A DNA stretch of 64,000 nucleotides from Frankiales bacterium. GTDB taxonomy: Bacteria; Actinomycetota; Actinomycetes; Mycobacteriales; SCTD01. How positions within the stretch are numbered: the stretch's first letter is position 1; the number at the start of each line of letters is the position of its first letter. The stretch lies in the NCBI GenBank assembly GCA_025465465.1, contig JAODND010000089.1, forward strand, positions 21,336 through 85,335. Reading direction: 5' to 3'. Under the pieces are notes generated by a model that was given only the letters and a program-made list of their open reading frames with translations, searched no databases and was not told where the DNA came from. The translations under genes were made by a program, and so were the position numbers. Below are positions 1 through 7,640 of this stretch, one piece after another.

Positions 1-321
1 ATCCCGCTCGGTGCGCACCGCCGGCCGCAGTCGGCCCGGATCCTGCACACCGTCGCCCGGAAGTTCGGGATGGCGGTCGTCCCGACCTCCGGTGCCAGGT
101 CCTTCGCGGCCGGTGGCGCCACGATGTCGCTGCACAGCGGCGGCCCCGGTGTGGTGCGGCTCGACAGCGGCGACGTCGAGCGGGTCGCGCTGGCCCTGTC
201 CCGGATGGTGCCGCGGGTCCATCAGCGGACGTTCACCGGACCCATCCATGGTCTGACGCTCGCCCAGGTCGAGGAGGCAGCCGACCGGGCCGCCTCCATG
301 AATGCGCTGCGAGGCCTCTAG
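1..321 (+). CDS. C-terminal part of an unrecognised protein
   Basis: This is an open frame running in from the left edge and ending at a TAG at 319-321, so only the last 106 residues are visible. They are rich in Arg, Ala and Gly, with no membrane segment and no motif I recognise. A methionine near residue 24 (position 70) could be an internal start, but the frame is open upstream of it. The gene is followed by a run of small accessory genes in the same direction and probably belongs to the integrated element ending at 5135. Function unknown. Confidence 0.5.
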   Translation: MPLGAHRRPQSARILHTVARKFGMAVVPTSGARSFAAGGATMSLHSGGPGVVRLDSGDVERVALALSRMVPRVHQRTFTGPIHGLTLAQVEEAADRAASMNALRGL

Positions 322-382
322 GTAAAGGCGCGGGCCTGCGTTCAGCTCGCGGTCTCCGCAACATCCGAGCAGGATGGGCGCC

Positions 383-712
383 ATGCCCTCGCCACCAGAT
401 CGTGAGCGCCGCCGTGCCGAGGCGGAGGTGATCATCGACAGGATCCTCCACGGGACGCCTGGTGGACGGGTGGATCCCGCCGTTGCCGAAAGCCTCCGGC
501 TACTCCTCGTGAAGTATCCAGGGGAACCCGATCGGGCACTGATGGAGCACACTCGCGAGGCACTCGCCGCTGCAGGGATGCCCATGAATGCGGTCTTCCC
601 CGAGGACCTCGCGCCTGTTGAGGGGAAGCCAGGCCGCAATGAGCCGTGCTCCTGCGGCAGCGGGGTGAAGTACAAGCGGTGCCATGGTGCTCCGGGCTGG
701 CAGGAATCATGA
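383..712 (+). CDS. Small SEC-C motif protein
   Basis: A 109-residue protein. The C-terminal 25 residues carry the SEC-C zinc motif (PGRNEPCSCGSG, then KRCHG), the metal-binding tail known from SecA and from many small accessory proteins. The rest is a charged helical region with no recognised domain. I chose the ATG at 383 because AGGA lies 8 bases upstream; an in-frame ATG at 374 is possible. The stop overlaps the next start in ATGA, so the two are probably co-translated. The SEC-C tail suggests binding of zinc and of protein or nucleic acid, but the specific role is unknown. Confidence 0.75.
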   Translation: MPSPPDRERRRAEAEVIIDRILHGTPGGRVDPAVAESLRLLLVKYPGEPDRALMEHTREALAAAGMPMNAVFPEDLAPVEGKPGRNEPCSCGSGVKYKRCHGAPGWQES

Positions 713-930
713 CCGAGGTGGCCGACTGGAGCATCCGCGGTGTCGTCTTCCATGGCGGATCCTGGGACGGGCGTCAGGCAGACATCTTCCCGGCGCTCCC
801 CAGCATCACGTTGTCGCAGGACATCGCTAACCACGAGGTCGTCGAGACCTACGGGCGTACGAACGAAGCCCAAGACGGTCGGACGATCTTCCGCCTCCTA
901 GCGGCCCGACCCGACATGGAGGACTACTGA
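709..930 (+). CDS. Small hypothetical protein
   Basis: A 73-residue acidic protein beginning MTEVADWS, started by the ATG that overlaps the stop of the SEC-C gene (ATGA, 709-712). It has no signal peptide, membrane segment or cysteine pairs, and I do not recognise a family. The next gene starts 2 bases after its stop, so 383-1372 looks like one three-gene transcript. The reading frame also opens further upstream, but that part lies inside the SEC-C gene and is better ignored. Confidence 0.6.
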   Translation: MTEVADWSIRGVVFHGGSWDGRQADIFPALPSITLSQDIANHEVVETYGRTNEAQDGRTIFRLLAARPDMEDY

Positions 931-931
931 G

Positions 932-1372
932 GTGACAAGAGGCACCGCGGAGATCATCTGCGCATGCTGCCGTCTGCCTCGGCTCGTGGTCGAGTGGGTT
1001 GGCGACGAGGCGCCGACCACGATCTGCCGCCAATGCACGCCCCATCGCCCGCTTGGGGGTGAATATCCGGAACGCCGTGAGGCGCGCTTGGTGGCGCACG
1101 AAGAGTGGGCCATCAAGGCTGCGCTCGGAGCTCGCGAGGAGGCCCATCAGCTGCGCCGGGAGGTCGCCACGCGGCGTGAGCAGACGAGGGCCGCGTTGAG
1201 CAGCCGTGACGACGCCTGGCAGCGTCTCGACGGGCTTCGGCGGCAGCACGAGCCGCGGGGCCAGGGATGCACGTGCGGCGCGCGAGACTGCGTCTTCCAA
1301 CGCCAGCTTCGAGGACCTGGAATGCCGCCACCCGGCTGGCAACGGCCCCCAGACCCGTTCGACGACTTGTAG
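932..1372 (+). CDS. Cysteine-pair (zinc-binding) coiled-coil hypothetical protein
   Basis: A 146-residue protein with a GTG start. An N-terminal pair of cysteine knuckles (CACC near residues 10-13, then CRQC near 32-35) resembles a small zinc ribbon. It is followed by a long Arg/Glu/Ala-rich stretch (about 50-115) that should form a coiled coil, and by a second cysteine cluster (CTCGARDC) near the C-terminus. I know no named family. The gene directly follows the 709-930 gene and ends the small operon. The architecture suggests a nucleic-acid or protein adaptor, but that is only inference. Confidence 0.6.
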   Translation: MTRGTAEIICACCRLPRLVVEWVGDEAPTTICRQCTPHRPLGGEYPERREARLVAHEEWAIKAALGAREEAHQLRREVATRREQTRAALSSRDDAWQRLDGLRRQHEPRGQGCTCGARDCVFQRQLRGPGMPPPGWQRPPDPFDDL

Positions 1373-1467
1373 CCCTCGACCTCTTCCGCTTCCCGTCCAC
1401 GCCAGTCCGCCGGCCGTACGGCGCAACCGGCCGGGGGCTCAGGTCGGGAACGGCGCCTCTAACGGCG

Positions 1468-1851
1468 TCACCGCAGCCCTTCCAGGCGGTTCGCGGCGTC
1501 GACCAGCATGGCGGCGAGGCTCCGGCACTCCGAGCCCGTCAGCGCCAGCGCCAGACCCTCCAGCGGCGTGCTGATGATGGCCTGCGCGATCTCCCGGCCG
1601 GCATCGGTGTCGTCGAGCGGCTCGTGTTGCTGCAGCAGGACGTCGACGAGCGACGCTCGCGGGCGCAGAACGATGGGGTCATCGCCGCCGCCTCGTATCT
1701 CGTGCTGCCAAAAGCCGCCGATGCCGGCGATGTGCTCCGCGAGGCCTGTCGCCTCCTCGTGAAGGGCCTGGTCTGCTCCGAGGTGGTCGGTCGTGCACCA
1801 GCTCGGGCAAGATGCCGCGGGCCGGGTGGGCGTAGTCGTAACGTCGTTCAT
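1468..1851 (-). CDS. DUF6907-type small protein
   Basis: A 127-residue protein with the signature CPSWC..DH near the N-terminus, typical of DUF6907 proteins that are common on actinobacterial integrative elements and plasmids. Its function is not known. The start is the ATG at 1851, preceded by AGGAGAGG about 7 bases away. An upstream in-frame extension would translate the conserved DNA motif at 1861-1881 and is unlikely to be real. The C-terminal half is a helical region of about 70 residues. Confidence 0.7.
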   Translation of the reverse strand: MNDVTTTPTRPAASCPSWCTTDHLGADQALHEEATGLAEHIAGIGGFWQHEIRGGGDDPIVLRPRASLVDVLLQQHEPLDDTDAGREIAQAIISTPLEGLALALTGSECRSLAAMLVDAANRLEGLR

Positions 1852-1860
1852 GGGGACCTC

Positions 1861-1881
1861 TCCTGACACGTAGGGGTGTTG
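1861..1881 (-). promoter_or_regulatory. Repeated upstream motif, copy A
   Basis: On the minus strand this reads CCCCTACGTGTCAGGA, about 10 bases before the DUF6907 start and running into its ribosome binding site. A near copy, CCCTTACGTATCAGGG, occurs at 2345-2366 in the same orientation. The shared core is CCYTACGTRTCAGGR. It may be a promoter or operator element shared by genes of the element; this is inference from two copies. Confidence 0.4.
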
Positions 1882-1926
1882 TCTCAAGTCGTCGCCGGTG
1901 CTCGCTACACCGGCGACGGCGCCTCA

Positions 1927-2193
1927 TCACGTCCGGGCATCACCGGGCCTCTTGGCGTCGGGTTGCTCGACCCGGGACTGCATCCGCTTGCGGGCCTGTT
2001 CCTCGTCGATCTGGTCGAGGACGACGCCGAGTCGGCGGCCCCTCTCGGCGTCGCCGATCCCGTCGTCCGGCCGGGGGTGCTGGCCGAGGGGGAGGAGCAG
2101 CGGGTCGGTCAGGTCTGCGGGGACGGCGGTCATGCGACGTCGGACTAGGCGATCTACCTGATCGGAGCCGCTGGACGTCGTACCGTCTGCCAT
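1927..2193 (-). CDS. Small hypothetical protein
   Basis: An 88-residue charged protein starting MADGTTSSG at an ATG (2193) preceded by GGGAGGA. It is rich in Arg, Asp and Pro, with no cysteines, no membrane segment and no family I recognise. It lies upstream of and codirectional with the DUF6907 gene (gap about 75 bases). The frame can be extended upstream to 2391, but the extension has no ribosome site and covers motif copy B, so I did not use it. Confidence 0.5.
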   Translation of the reverse strand: MADGTTSSGSDQVDRLVRRRMTAVPADLTDPLLLPLGQHPRPDDGIGDAERGRRLGVVLDQIDEEQARKRMQSRVEQPDAKRPGDART

Positions 2194-2712
2194 AGGTCGT
2201 CCTCCCTGTTTGTGCAGGTGGCGATCAGGACCCCGAGAGCTGTTAGCCGCAGCGACCGGGGTCCGCCCCATGTAGGGGCGTGTGCGGCCACACCTAACCC
2301 CAGAAGTACACCTGGCGCAAGGACCCTCCAGACCTGACCGGGATCCCCTGATACGTAAGGGTTGTGCAGCGTCCCGCGAGACACGGGACACGACTCATTC
2401 CTTCCGAGCCAATTCCCTTGCGCAGTAGGCCATCACGCGCTCCGTCCGCAAGACAGATGGCCGGAAACGTGGCCGGTCGAAATGCGCCGCGCCGCTGTCG
2501 GCATCTTGCCGTCCGCCAGCCAGGCGTTTCCGCTGCCCTACTCACGCTCCTTCAACGTCAGCTGCTTGCATGCGCTTGCTGGCGGTAGGCCCCCCGCGAT
2601 TGGGGGAAGCGCCCGGGCGCGACACGCCGCCTGACCTGGGACGATGCAGAAGCACCTAACGAAATGTCACTCCGATTGAGGACACTTGTGTTCTCGCCTC
2701 GGAAGGACGCCC
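2194..2712. other. Intergenic region with motif copy B
   Basis: About 520 bases without a convincing gene between divergent genes. It contains the second copy of the CCYTACGTRTCAGGR motif (2345-2366, minus strand), about 150 bases upstream of the 2193 start. A 76-codon minus-strand frame beginning near the motif (2154-2384) has no ribosome site and unlikely composition. The stretch near 2640-2700 is relatively AT-rich and may hold the promoter for the gene at 2713. Confidence 0.4.
2345..2366 (-). promoter_or_regulatory. Repeated upstream motif, copy B
   Basis: Minus strand CCCTTACGTATCAGGG, matching copy A at 1861-1881 with a few changes. TTACGTA is itself nearly self-complementary. The presence of two similarly oriented copies within 500 bases upstream of element genes suggests a shared regulatory site rather than chance, but only two copies are visible. 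Confidence 0.35.
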
Positions 2713-3360
2713 ATGGCCCTGAACCACGCACTCGACCCGCTCCCCGAAGACGCCAACACCGCGCTCGCCGCACTGGGCCTGGTCGTTGACGACCTGCTCC
2801 AGCCGATCCGTGCAGGCATCGCGGGACGCCGGGCCACCACCCAGAACCACCCGCGCTCTTACGCGGGGTGGCGTGACTACGGCGAGCGCACCGCAGCCCT
2901 GCGAGAGGGCATGGCGCTGCGCGGGTTCAGGGGCGAGGAACTCGAGGGCGTCTGCCTGACGGTCCACCCCAAGGGTGACTTCGCCATCATGACTGCCCCG
3001 GGGAACCACCTCACGGGAACCGGCAAGCTAGGCGTCACGACCCGTCGAAAGCGTGGGAAGGTCACCCAGGCGATCGTGAAGGAGAACGCCCAGTTGCAGC
3101 TCGAGCTTGAGCTGGGGGTTACACCGACCGCTGCGCCGGCCAAGCCCACAAAGATTCCGACATGGGTGCTTCTGGTCTTCATCGACGAGGATGAGGTGCA
3201 CAGCGAGTTCAGTCTCGCCGCCGGCATCGGGGAGGATGGGTTCATCGACAGCTGGACTAGCCAGATCCCGCTGCCTGTCATCAGGCTCAACGACGTCCTC
3301 GGGGCGGACGGCGACGACGACGGTCCAGAGAACCCTGAGATCGCGGTCGAAGAGCTGTAA
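2713..3360 (+). CDS. Hypothetical partner of XRE/ImmA peptidase
   Basis: A 215-residue soluble protein starting at an ATG preceded by GGAAGGAC. It has no signal peptide or membrane segment. A central basic segment (GVTTRRKRGK) is followed by a Leu/Glu repeat (QLQLELELG) and an acidic C-terminus. I do not recognise a family. The start of the XRE/ImmA gene lies 20 bases downstream, and this gene-before-peptidase arrangement is common for ImmA/IrrE modules, where the peptidase cleaves or controls a partner. It may be the partner or toxin-like component, but that is inference from position only. Confidence 0.65.
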   Translation: MALNHALDPLPEDANTALAALGLVVDDLLQPIRAGIAGRRATTQNHPRSYAGWRDYGERTAALREGMALRGFRGEELEGVCLTVHPKGDFAIMTAPGNHLTGTGKLGVTTRRKRGKVTQAIVKENAQLQLELELGVTPTAAPAKPTKIPTWVLLVFIDEDEVHSEFSLAAGIGEDGFIDSWTSQIPLPVIRLNDVLGADGDDDGPENPEIAVEEL

Positions 3361-3380
3361 GCCCTAGCCTCAACATCGCC

Positions 3381-4487
3381 ATGCTCACGAACACGCGCAT
3401 CACACTGGCCCGGCACCGCCGAGGCCTAACGATCACGCAGCTAGCCACGGACATCGGCGTCGCCCGGCAAACCCTGGCGGCCTGGGAAGTCGGCGACCAG
3501 GTACCCACGGACCTGAACCTGTTGCATCTAGCCGCATCCTTGCAGTTCCCGCCGTCCTTCTTCTCCGCCTCGGACATCGAGCCTGTCCCGGTCGGAGCCG
3601 TCAGCTTCCGTGCCCTGTCGAAGATGACGGCAACCACTCGGGACATCGCGCTTGCGGCCGGCCGCATCTCACTGCTCATCAACGAGTGGTTCGAGGGCCG
3701 CTACCGACTCCCGGGCCCAGACGTCCCGACCCTCGGAAGGCAGAGTCCAGAACAGGCTGCGGACGTCGTGCGGCAACGCTGGGGTCTGGGGAACGCACCG
3801 ATTGGGAACCTCACTCATGTCCTTGAGTCGCACGGAGTGCGGATCTTCTCCCTACCCGTCGAGTGCAAGACCGTCGACGCCTTCTCCTTCCGCTGGTTCG
3901 ATACGCCGCTGGTCCTACTGACGACCGGCAAGACAGCGGAGCGGCGACGCTTCGACCTGGCCCACGAGCTGGGACACCTCGTCCTTCACACAGAGCACGA
4001 GGGCTTCCAAGGCCCAGAAGCTGAGGCGCAAGCGAACCGTTTCGCCAGTTCATTCCTCATGCCGCGCGCCGCACTCATGGCCAGGCCGCTTCGGTCAGCG
4101 ACGCTCGACGCCATCCTGAGCGAGCGCCGTCGCTGGAAGGTGGCCGCCATGGCGCTGACCTACCGGCTGAGGGACCTCGGATTTCTAACCGAGTGGGAGT
4201 ACCGCAACCACTGCGTTGAGCTGAGTCGACGCGGATTCCGCAGTTCCGAGCCCGGGGGCGGGACTGCCGAGGCGTCACAGGTCCTGGGCAAGATCTTCCA
4301 GCTCATGCGCGGGAAGGACATCGGGATCGGCGACATCGCCTCCGACCTTGGTCTCACGTCCGTCGAGGTGACGCAGCACCTACTCGAGCTCGTCGTGCTG
4401 CCGCTCCAAAGCCACATCGAGCCGGGCGAGCCGACCAACTCGAACCCGACCCCCGGCCTTCAACAGCGGCATCTGCGACTGGCGTAG
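3381..4487 (+). CDS. XRE-family HTH / ImmA-IrrE metallopeptidase
   Basis: A 368-residue protein. Residues 5-60 form an XRE helix-turn-helix (ITQLATDIGVARQTLAAWE). Residues about 130-260 form an ImmA/IrrE (DUF955) domain with the zinc motif HELGH at 195-199 and a downstream EAEAQANRFAS, the usual third-ligand region. A C-terminal region of about 100 residues may contain a second winged helix (IGDIASDLGLTSVEVTQHLLEL). Family members cleave repressors or antitoxins on phage and ICE elements or respond to stress. The gene lies just downstream of its putative partner and inside the element, where it may act as its regulatory switch. Confidence 0.85.
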   Translation: MLTNTRITLARHRRGLTITQLATDIGVARQTLAAWEVGDQVPTDLNLLHLAASLQFPPSFFSASDIEPVPVGAVSFRALSKMTATTRDIALAAGRISLLINEWFEGRYRLPGPDVPTLGRQSPEQAADVVRQRWGLGNAPIGNLTHVLESHGVRIFSLPVECKTVDAFSFRWFDTPLVLLTTGKTAERRRFDLAHELGHLVLHTEHEGFQGPEAEAQANRFASSFLMPRAALMARPLRSATLDAILSERRRWKVAAMALTYRLRDLGFLTEWEYRNHCVELSRRGFRSSEPGGGTAEASQVLGKIFQLMRGKDIGIGDIASDLGLTSVEVTQHLLELVVLPLQSHIEPGEPTNSNPTPGLQQRHLRLA

Positions 4488-4547
4488 TCCGGGGGCGCCA
4501 CCGCAATGCCGACCTGGGCATGTCGAGAGCTGGTTCCGGGTCCAGCC

Positions 4548-4859
4548 TTAGCGGCGCGCTTCCGCCTCGCCGACAGCCTGCGACAGCAGTAACGCGAGGT
4601 TGATGACCTCTTTGGCCCAGTCAGTGACCTGCTCGTTGCTGGCGAGGCCGATCGTGACCTGGAGGCCGTCGGTGCCGGCGAGGTTGTGGCGGAGGGTGTC
4701 GAGCCGCTCCTGCACGTCCGACTCGATGCCGGCGATCGTGCCGAAGCCCGCCTCAAGACCGGAGGCCGTGACTTCGAGCAGTCGGTCGCGCAGATCGTCG
4801 CCGATCAGGCCGACGCTGGCAGTCCAGAACTTTTCGCGTGCGTACTCCAGTGTCGGCAT
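4548..4859 (-). CDS. Hypothetical protein
   Basis: A 103-residue, mostly helical acidic protein starting at an ATG with GGAG about 8 bases upstream. No cysteines, signal or membrane segment are present and I recognise no family. It is convergent with the XRE/ImmA gene and is the last gene before the tRNA fragment at 5091, so it lies at the very edge of the presumed element. Confidence 0.55.
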   Translation of the reverse strand: MPTLEYAREKFWTASVGLIGDDLRDRLLEVTASGLEAGFGTIAGIESDVQERLDTLRHNLAGTDGLQVTIGLASNEQVTDWAKEVINLALLLSQAVGEAEARR

Positions 4860-5090
4860 GCTCGGTCTCCTTCGGTACTAAGGCCACGGATCTCGCGGCA
4901 TCCTTCTTGTCGACAGCGCCGGCCGAAAGGGAAACCTTGGGCAACCTTCCGGAGTGAGTACAGGGTGGGAACAGCGTGCCCCATCTCGACTGGTCTTCGT
5001 ACGTCGCCGATGTCACGAGGTGTCGTGCGGGAGGGCTTGGCTGAGCGTGAGCCTTCCTATTCGTCAGTCCCCGTCACGATGTCAGGCGCG
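4860..5090. other. Intergenic, element side of the attachment site
   Basis: Between the last element gene and the tRNA fragment. I see no gene here and, importantly, no 5' half of a tRNA. The GGGGCGG acceptor strand and D arm that would pair with the fragment at 5091-5135 are absent. Confidence 0.6.
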
Positions 5091-5135
5091 CTCATAATCC
5101 CTCGGTCGTCGGTTCAAGCCCGACCCGCCCCACCA
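5091..5135 (+). other. 3' fragment of elongator tRNA-Met(CAU): attachment-site remnant
   Basis: The sequence reads exactly as tRNA positions 32 to 76: anticodon loop CTCATAA (5091-5097), anticodon 3' stem TCCCT, variable loop, T arm GTCGG/TTCAAGC/CCGAC (5108-5124), acceptor 3' strand CCGCCCC (5125-5131), discriminator A and an encoded CCA (5133-5135). The bases just upstream (GCGCG) do not pair with the TCCCT stem strand, and no GGGGCGG acceptor strand lies nearby, so this is not a complete tRNA. It fits the displaced 3' half left when an element integrates into a plus-strand tRNA-Met gene; the intact tRNA should lie left of the window. Confidence 0.8.
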
Positions 5136-5485
5136 CCTCTGTGTGTGGCCTCGCCTGAAGATTGACAGATGACCTTCGGGTGGGGCCTTACGTGTTCGGC
5201 TGATTCTTGAGACTCCCCGTTCATGAGGGAGCTGGGTGTGGCCGAGCAGCGGCATCGGGCGGTGAGCCGGCCGTCCGTGGTCCGATCGTGGAACCACCAC
5301 AGGCCTTGACGCGCCGCGGGCCCGCGTCTCGCGGAGCAGCGTGTCGAGGTGGGCCGGCCTGTTCGTGAGTGAACGGTCGGCTCCTGGCAGTGCTCAGCTG
5401 CAAGCCCGGATACCTCCACAGCGGCGATCCTCGACGCCGCTGCCAAATCGCTTGTCAGCGCTCTGCAGGCGGGTGGGGGCGGGAG
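5136..5485. other. Intergenic, chromosomal side of the attachment site
   Basis: About 350 bases between the tRNA fragment and the end of the esterase gene. Several overlapping open frames exist here but none has a ribosome site or recognisable protein. I see no gene. Confidence 0.5.
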
Positions 5486-6496
5486 TCAGGAGTCCACAAC
5501 GAGCGGTCCGCCGTGGCGCGTCAGCAGGCGCCCCAACCAGCGCAGCTTGGCAGCGTGCGCGTCTCGCGAGAGCGCCGCGTGTGGAACAGCGCCCTCGAAG
5601 CCGTGAAAGCCGCCCGGCCAGACGTGCAGTTCCGCGTCTACGCCTACCCGCCACAGCCGCGCGGCGTAGTGAACGGCCTCATCGCGGAAGGTCTCAGCGG
5701 ACCCGACATCGATGTAGGTCGCCGGGAGCCCGCTCAGATCCGTCGCCCGCATCGGCGCGGCGTAAGGCGGCACGCTGTCTGAGCCGGCTTGACGGCCGAG
5801 CAGGGCGGCCCAACCGAGCGCGTTGAGATCGTGGTCCCAGATGTCGCGGCCAGTCATCTGCCAGCTCGACGCCGTGTCGTTCCGATCGTCCAGCATCGGA
5901 CTTAGCAGCATCTGCGCCAGCAGCGCGGGGCCACCACGGTCGCGGGCGAGCAGTGCCACGGCCGCCGCGAGGCCACCCCCAGCGCTGCCACCGGCGACGA
6001 TAACCCGGTCGCCGTCTGCGCCGTGTTCCTGAGCGTGCTCGACCGCCCAGAGCAGCCCCGCGTAACAGTCCTCGACCGGCGCCGGGTGAGGATGCTCCGG
6101 AGCCAACCGGTAGTCGACGGAGATGACGACGAGATCGAAGGCTGAGGCGAGGTCGAGTGCGAGGTCCAGGTGCGTACGCGCATTGCCGATGATCATGCCG
6201 CCCGGATGCATCCAGTACAGCAGCGGACATGCTTGCGCGCCCGGCGCCGTGGGTCGGCAGACCAGCACCGTCAGGTCAGGAGCGTCGGTTGGGCCGGTCA
6301 CGAGCAGCTGAGAGACGTCGAAGGCTCCCTCCCGACTCAACTGCTCGTCGCTCGGCGTCGGTACCAGCTTGTGACGGTCAGCCGGGATGGAGGCGACGTC
6401 CGGCCAAAGCCTGAGCAGCGGCCGCAGCGCGAGCAGTGTCGGCTCCATCTCCGGATCCACAGGGGGACCTGGACCTATGGGAGCTTCAGATGCCAC
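5486..6496 (-). CDS. Alpha/beta hydrolase, HSL (fold-3) esterase
   Basis: A 336-residue hormone-sensitive-lipase-type esterase, expected to hydrolyse short or medium carboxylic esters in the cytoplasm. The oxyanion motif appears as HPGGM (97-101, usually HGGG). The nucleophile is in GGSAGG (Ser171). The acid residue is probably Glu268 in GSAETFRDE, where Asp is usual, and the base is His298 in GGFHGFE. The GTG at 6496 was chosen because GGAGG lies 5 bases upstream. The frame stays open upstream by chance. It is the last gene of a minus-strand run starting at 9873, separated by a 329-base gap. Confidence 0.85.
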   Translation of the reverse strand: MASEAPIGPGPPVDPEMEPTLLALRPLLRLWPDVASIPADRHKLVPTPSDEQLSREGAFDVSQLLVTGPTDAPDLTVLVCRPTAPGAQACPLLYWMHPGGMIIGNARTHLDLALDLASAFDLVVISVDYRLAPEHPHPAPVEDCYAGLLWAVEHAQEHGADGDRVIVAGGSAGGGLAAAVALLARDRGGPALLAQMLLSPMLDDRNDTASSWQMTGRDIWDHDLNALGWAALLGRQAGSDSVPPYAAPMRATDLSGLPATYIDVGSAETFRDEAVHYAARLWRVGVDAELHVWPGGFHGFEGAVPHAALSRDAHAAKLRWLGRLLTRHGGPLVVDS

Positions 6497-6825
6497 AACA
6501 GCCTCCAAACGCGGGTCGCATACTGTATCCAGCTCGCTTTCTTGTATGGACAAATGCTGGCGGCGCGTCGGCGGGTAGTGCTGGCGCGGCAGCGATCTGG
6601 CGTGCCTGCGCGCATCCCGGAGCCGGAGATCACCGAGACCTTCTCGAGTCAGCGAGTTTGCTCGCCGTGCTTGCGCGGCAGGCTGCTCGTGTCCGGCTAG
6701 GCGCACGCTCGACCTTCTCGACGGTATGGGGCCTGCCCCTCTCCGCATCTGTCTGGCGTCGACGCCCGAGCCTGAGCTGATGAGCGACGGCCCGCACTGG
6801 CCGCGGCGGAGCCATTGGCACGCCG
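6497..6825. other. Intergenic upstream of the esterase
   Basis: About 330 bases with no gene I can support. It is less GC-rich near 6515-6560 (GCATACTGTATCC on the plus strand), which could hold a separate promoter for the esterase. Confidence 0.4.
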
Positions 6826-7581
6826 TCATCCGAGGAAGCTGCCTCCCCCGTCGAGCATCAGGGTGCAGCCGGTCATGTACGTAGAGTCCGGCCCGGCCAA
6901 GTACACGGCCGCCCGGCCGATGTCGGATTCCGGGTCGCCGATTCGCGGTATGGATAGTCCGTCATAGATCGCGTCCAGAGCCCGCGGGTGCGCCGCGAAG
7001 TCCGCCTGCGCGGCCTCGGACAGCGCGAACGGACAGATCGCGTTCACAGTGATGCCCTGCCGGCCCCACTCTCGGGCCGCGGCACGGGTGATGCCACCTA
7101 CGGCCGCCTTGGCCGCAATGTAGGTCGCGTAGCCGTTGAGTCCTTGCAGCTCCGACCCCGAGCGCAGATTGATGACCCGTCCACCGCCGACCAAATGCGG
7201 GTAGCAAGCCCGCATGAAGTACAGCGTGGCTGCGGGTCCGCTGCTGAGCGCCAGCGCGATCGACTCGTCGTCGATGTCGGCAAGCGGCACACGGATGTCA
7301 GCCGCCATGGCGTTGTTGACGAGCACGTCGACGGTGCCAAAGGTCTCGACGGTGCGAGCGACGAACGCGTCGACGTCGCGTGAGGAGCGGACGTCGCAGG
7401 CAGCGGACAGCGCCTTGACCCCCAGTGCGCGGACCTCCTCTGCCACGTCGGCTGCGTTCTCTTCGTTGAGGTCGGGAAGCGCTAAGCGTGCGCCTTCTCG
7501 AGCGAGTGCCAGCGCGATGCCCCGACCGATGCCGCGGCCCCCGCCGGTGACGATGGCGACCTTTCCGTCGAGCGTTCCCAT
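6826..7581 (-). CDS. SDR-family oxidoreductase
   Basis: A classical short-chain dehydrogenase of 251 residues. The cofactor motif TGGGRGIG is at 12-19, the structural motif reads NNAMA (89-93, usually NNAG), and the active site is Ser141 or 143, Tyr154 and Lys158 (YIAAK). Asp37 after the second strand suggests NAD(H) preference. The ATG start has AGGAG upstream. It would interconvert an alcohol and a ketone, substrate unknown. It is part of the operon running from 9873, 60 bases after the LLM gene. Confidence 0.88.
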   Translation of the reverse strand: MGTLDGKVAIVTGGGRGIGRGIALALAREGARLALPDLNEENAADVAEEVRALGVKALSAACDVRSSRDVDAFVARTVETFGTVDVLVNNAMAADIRVPLADIDDESIALALSSGPAATLYFMRACYPHLVGGGRVINLRSGSELQGLNGYATYIAAKAAVGGITRAAAREWGRQGITVNAICPFALSEAAQADFAAHPRALDAIYDGLSIPRIGDPESDIGRAAVYLAGPDSTYMTGCTLMLDGGGSFLG

Positions 7582-7640
7582 GCGGTATCTCCTGGTTCGG
7601 GCGGCCCGCGAGGCCGGATCGTGGATGGACGGCGCCGCCG

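Noticed and set aside
2154..2384. A 76-residue minus-strand protein starting near motif copy B
   Set aside because: No ribosome site, overlaps the better-supported 1927-2193 gene in another frame, and its N-terminus is just the repeated DNA motif.
5040..5135. A complete tRNA-Met gene
   Set aside because: Only the part from the anticodon loop to CCA matches; the 5' acceptor strand, D arm and 5' anticodon stem are absent.
5082..5446. Minus-strand frames across the tRNA fragment
   Set aside because: They read through tRNA sequence, have Arg/Pro/Ala-rich low-information composition and no start signals.
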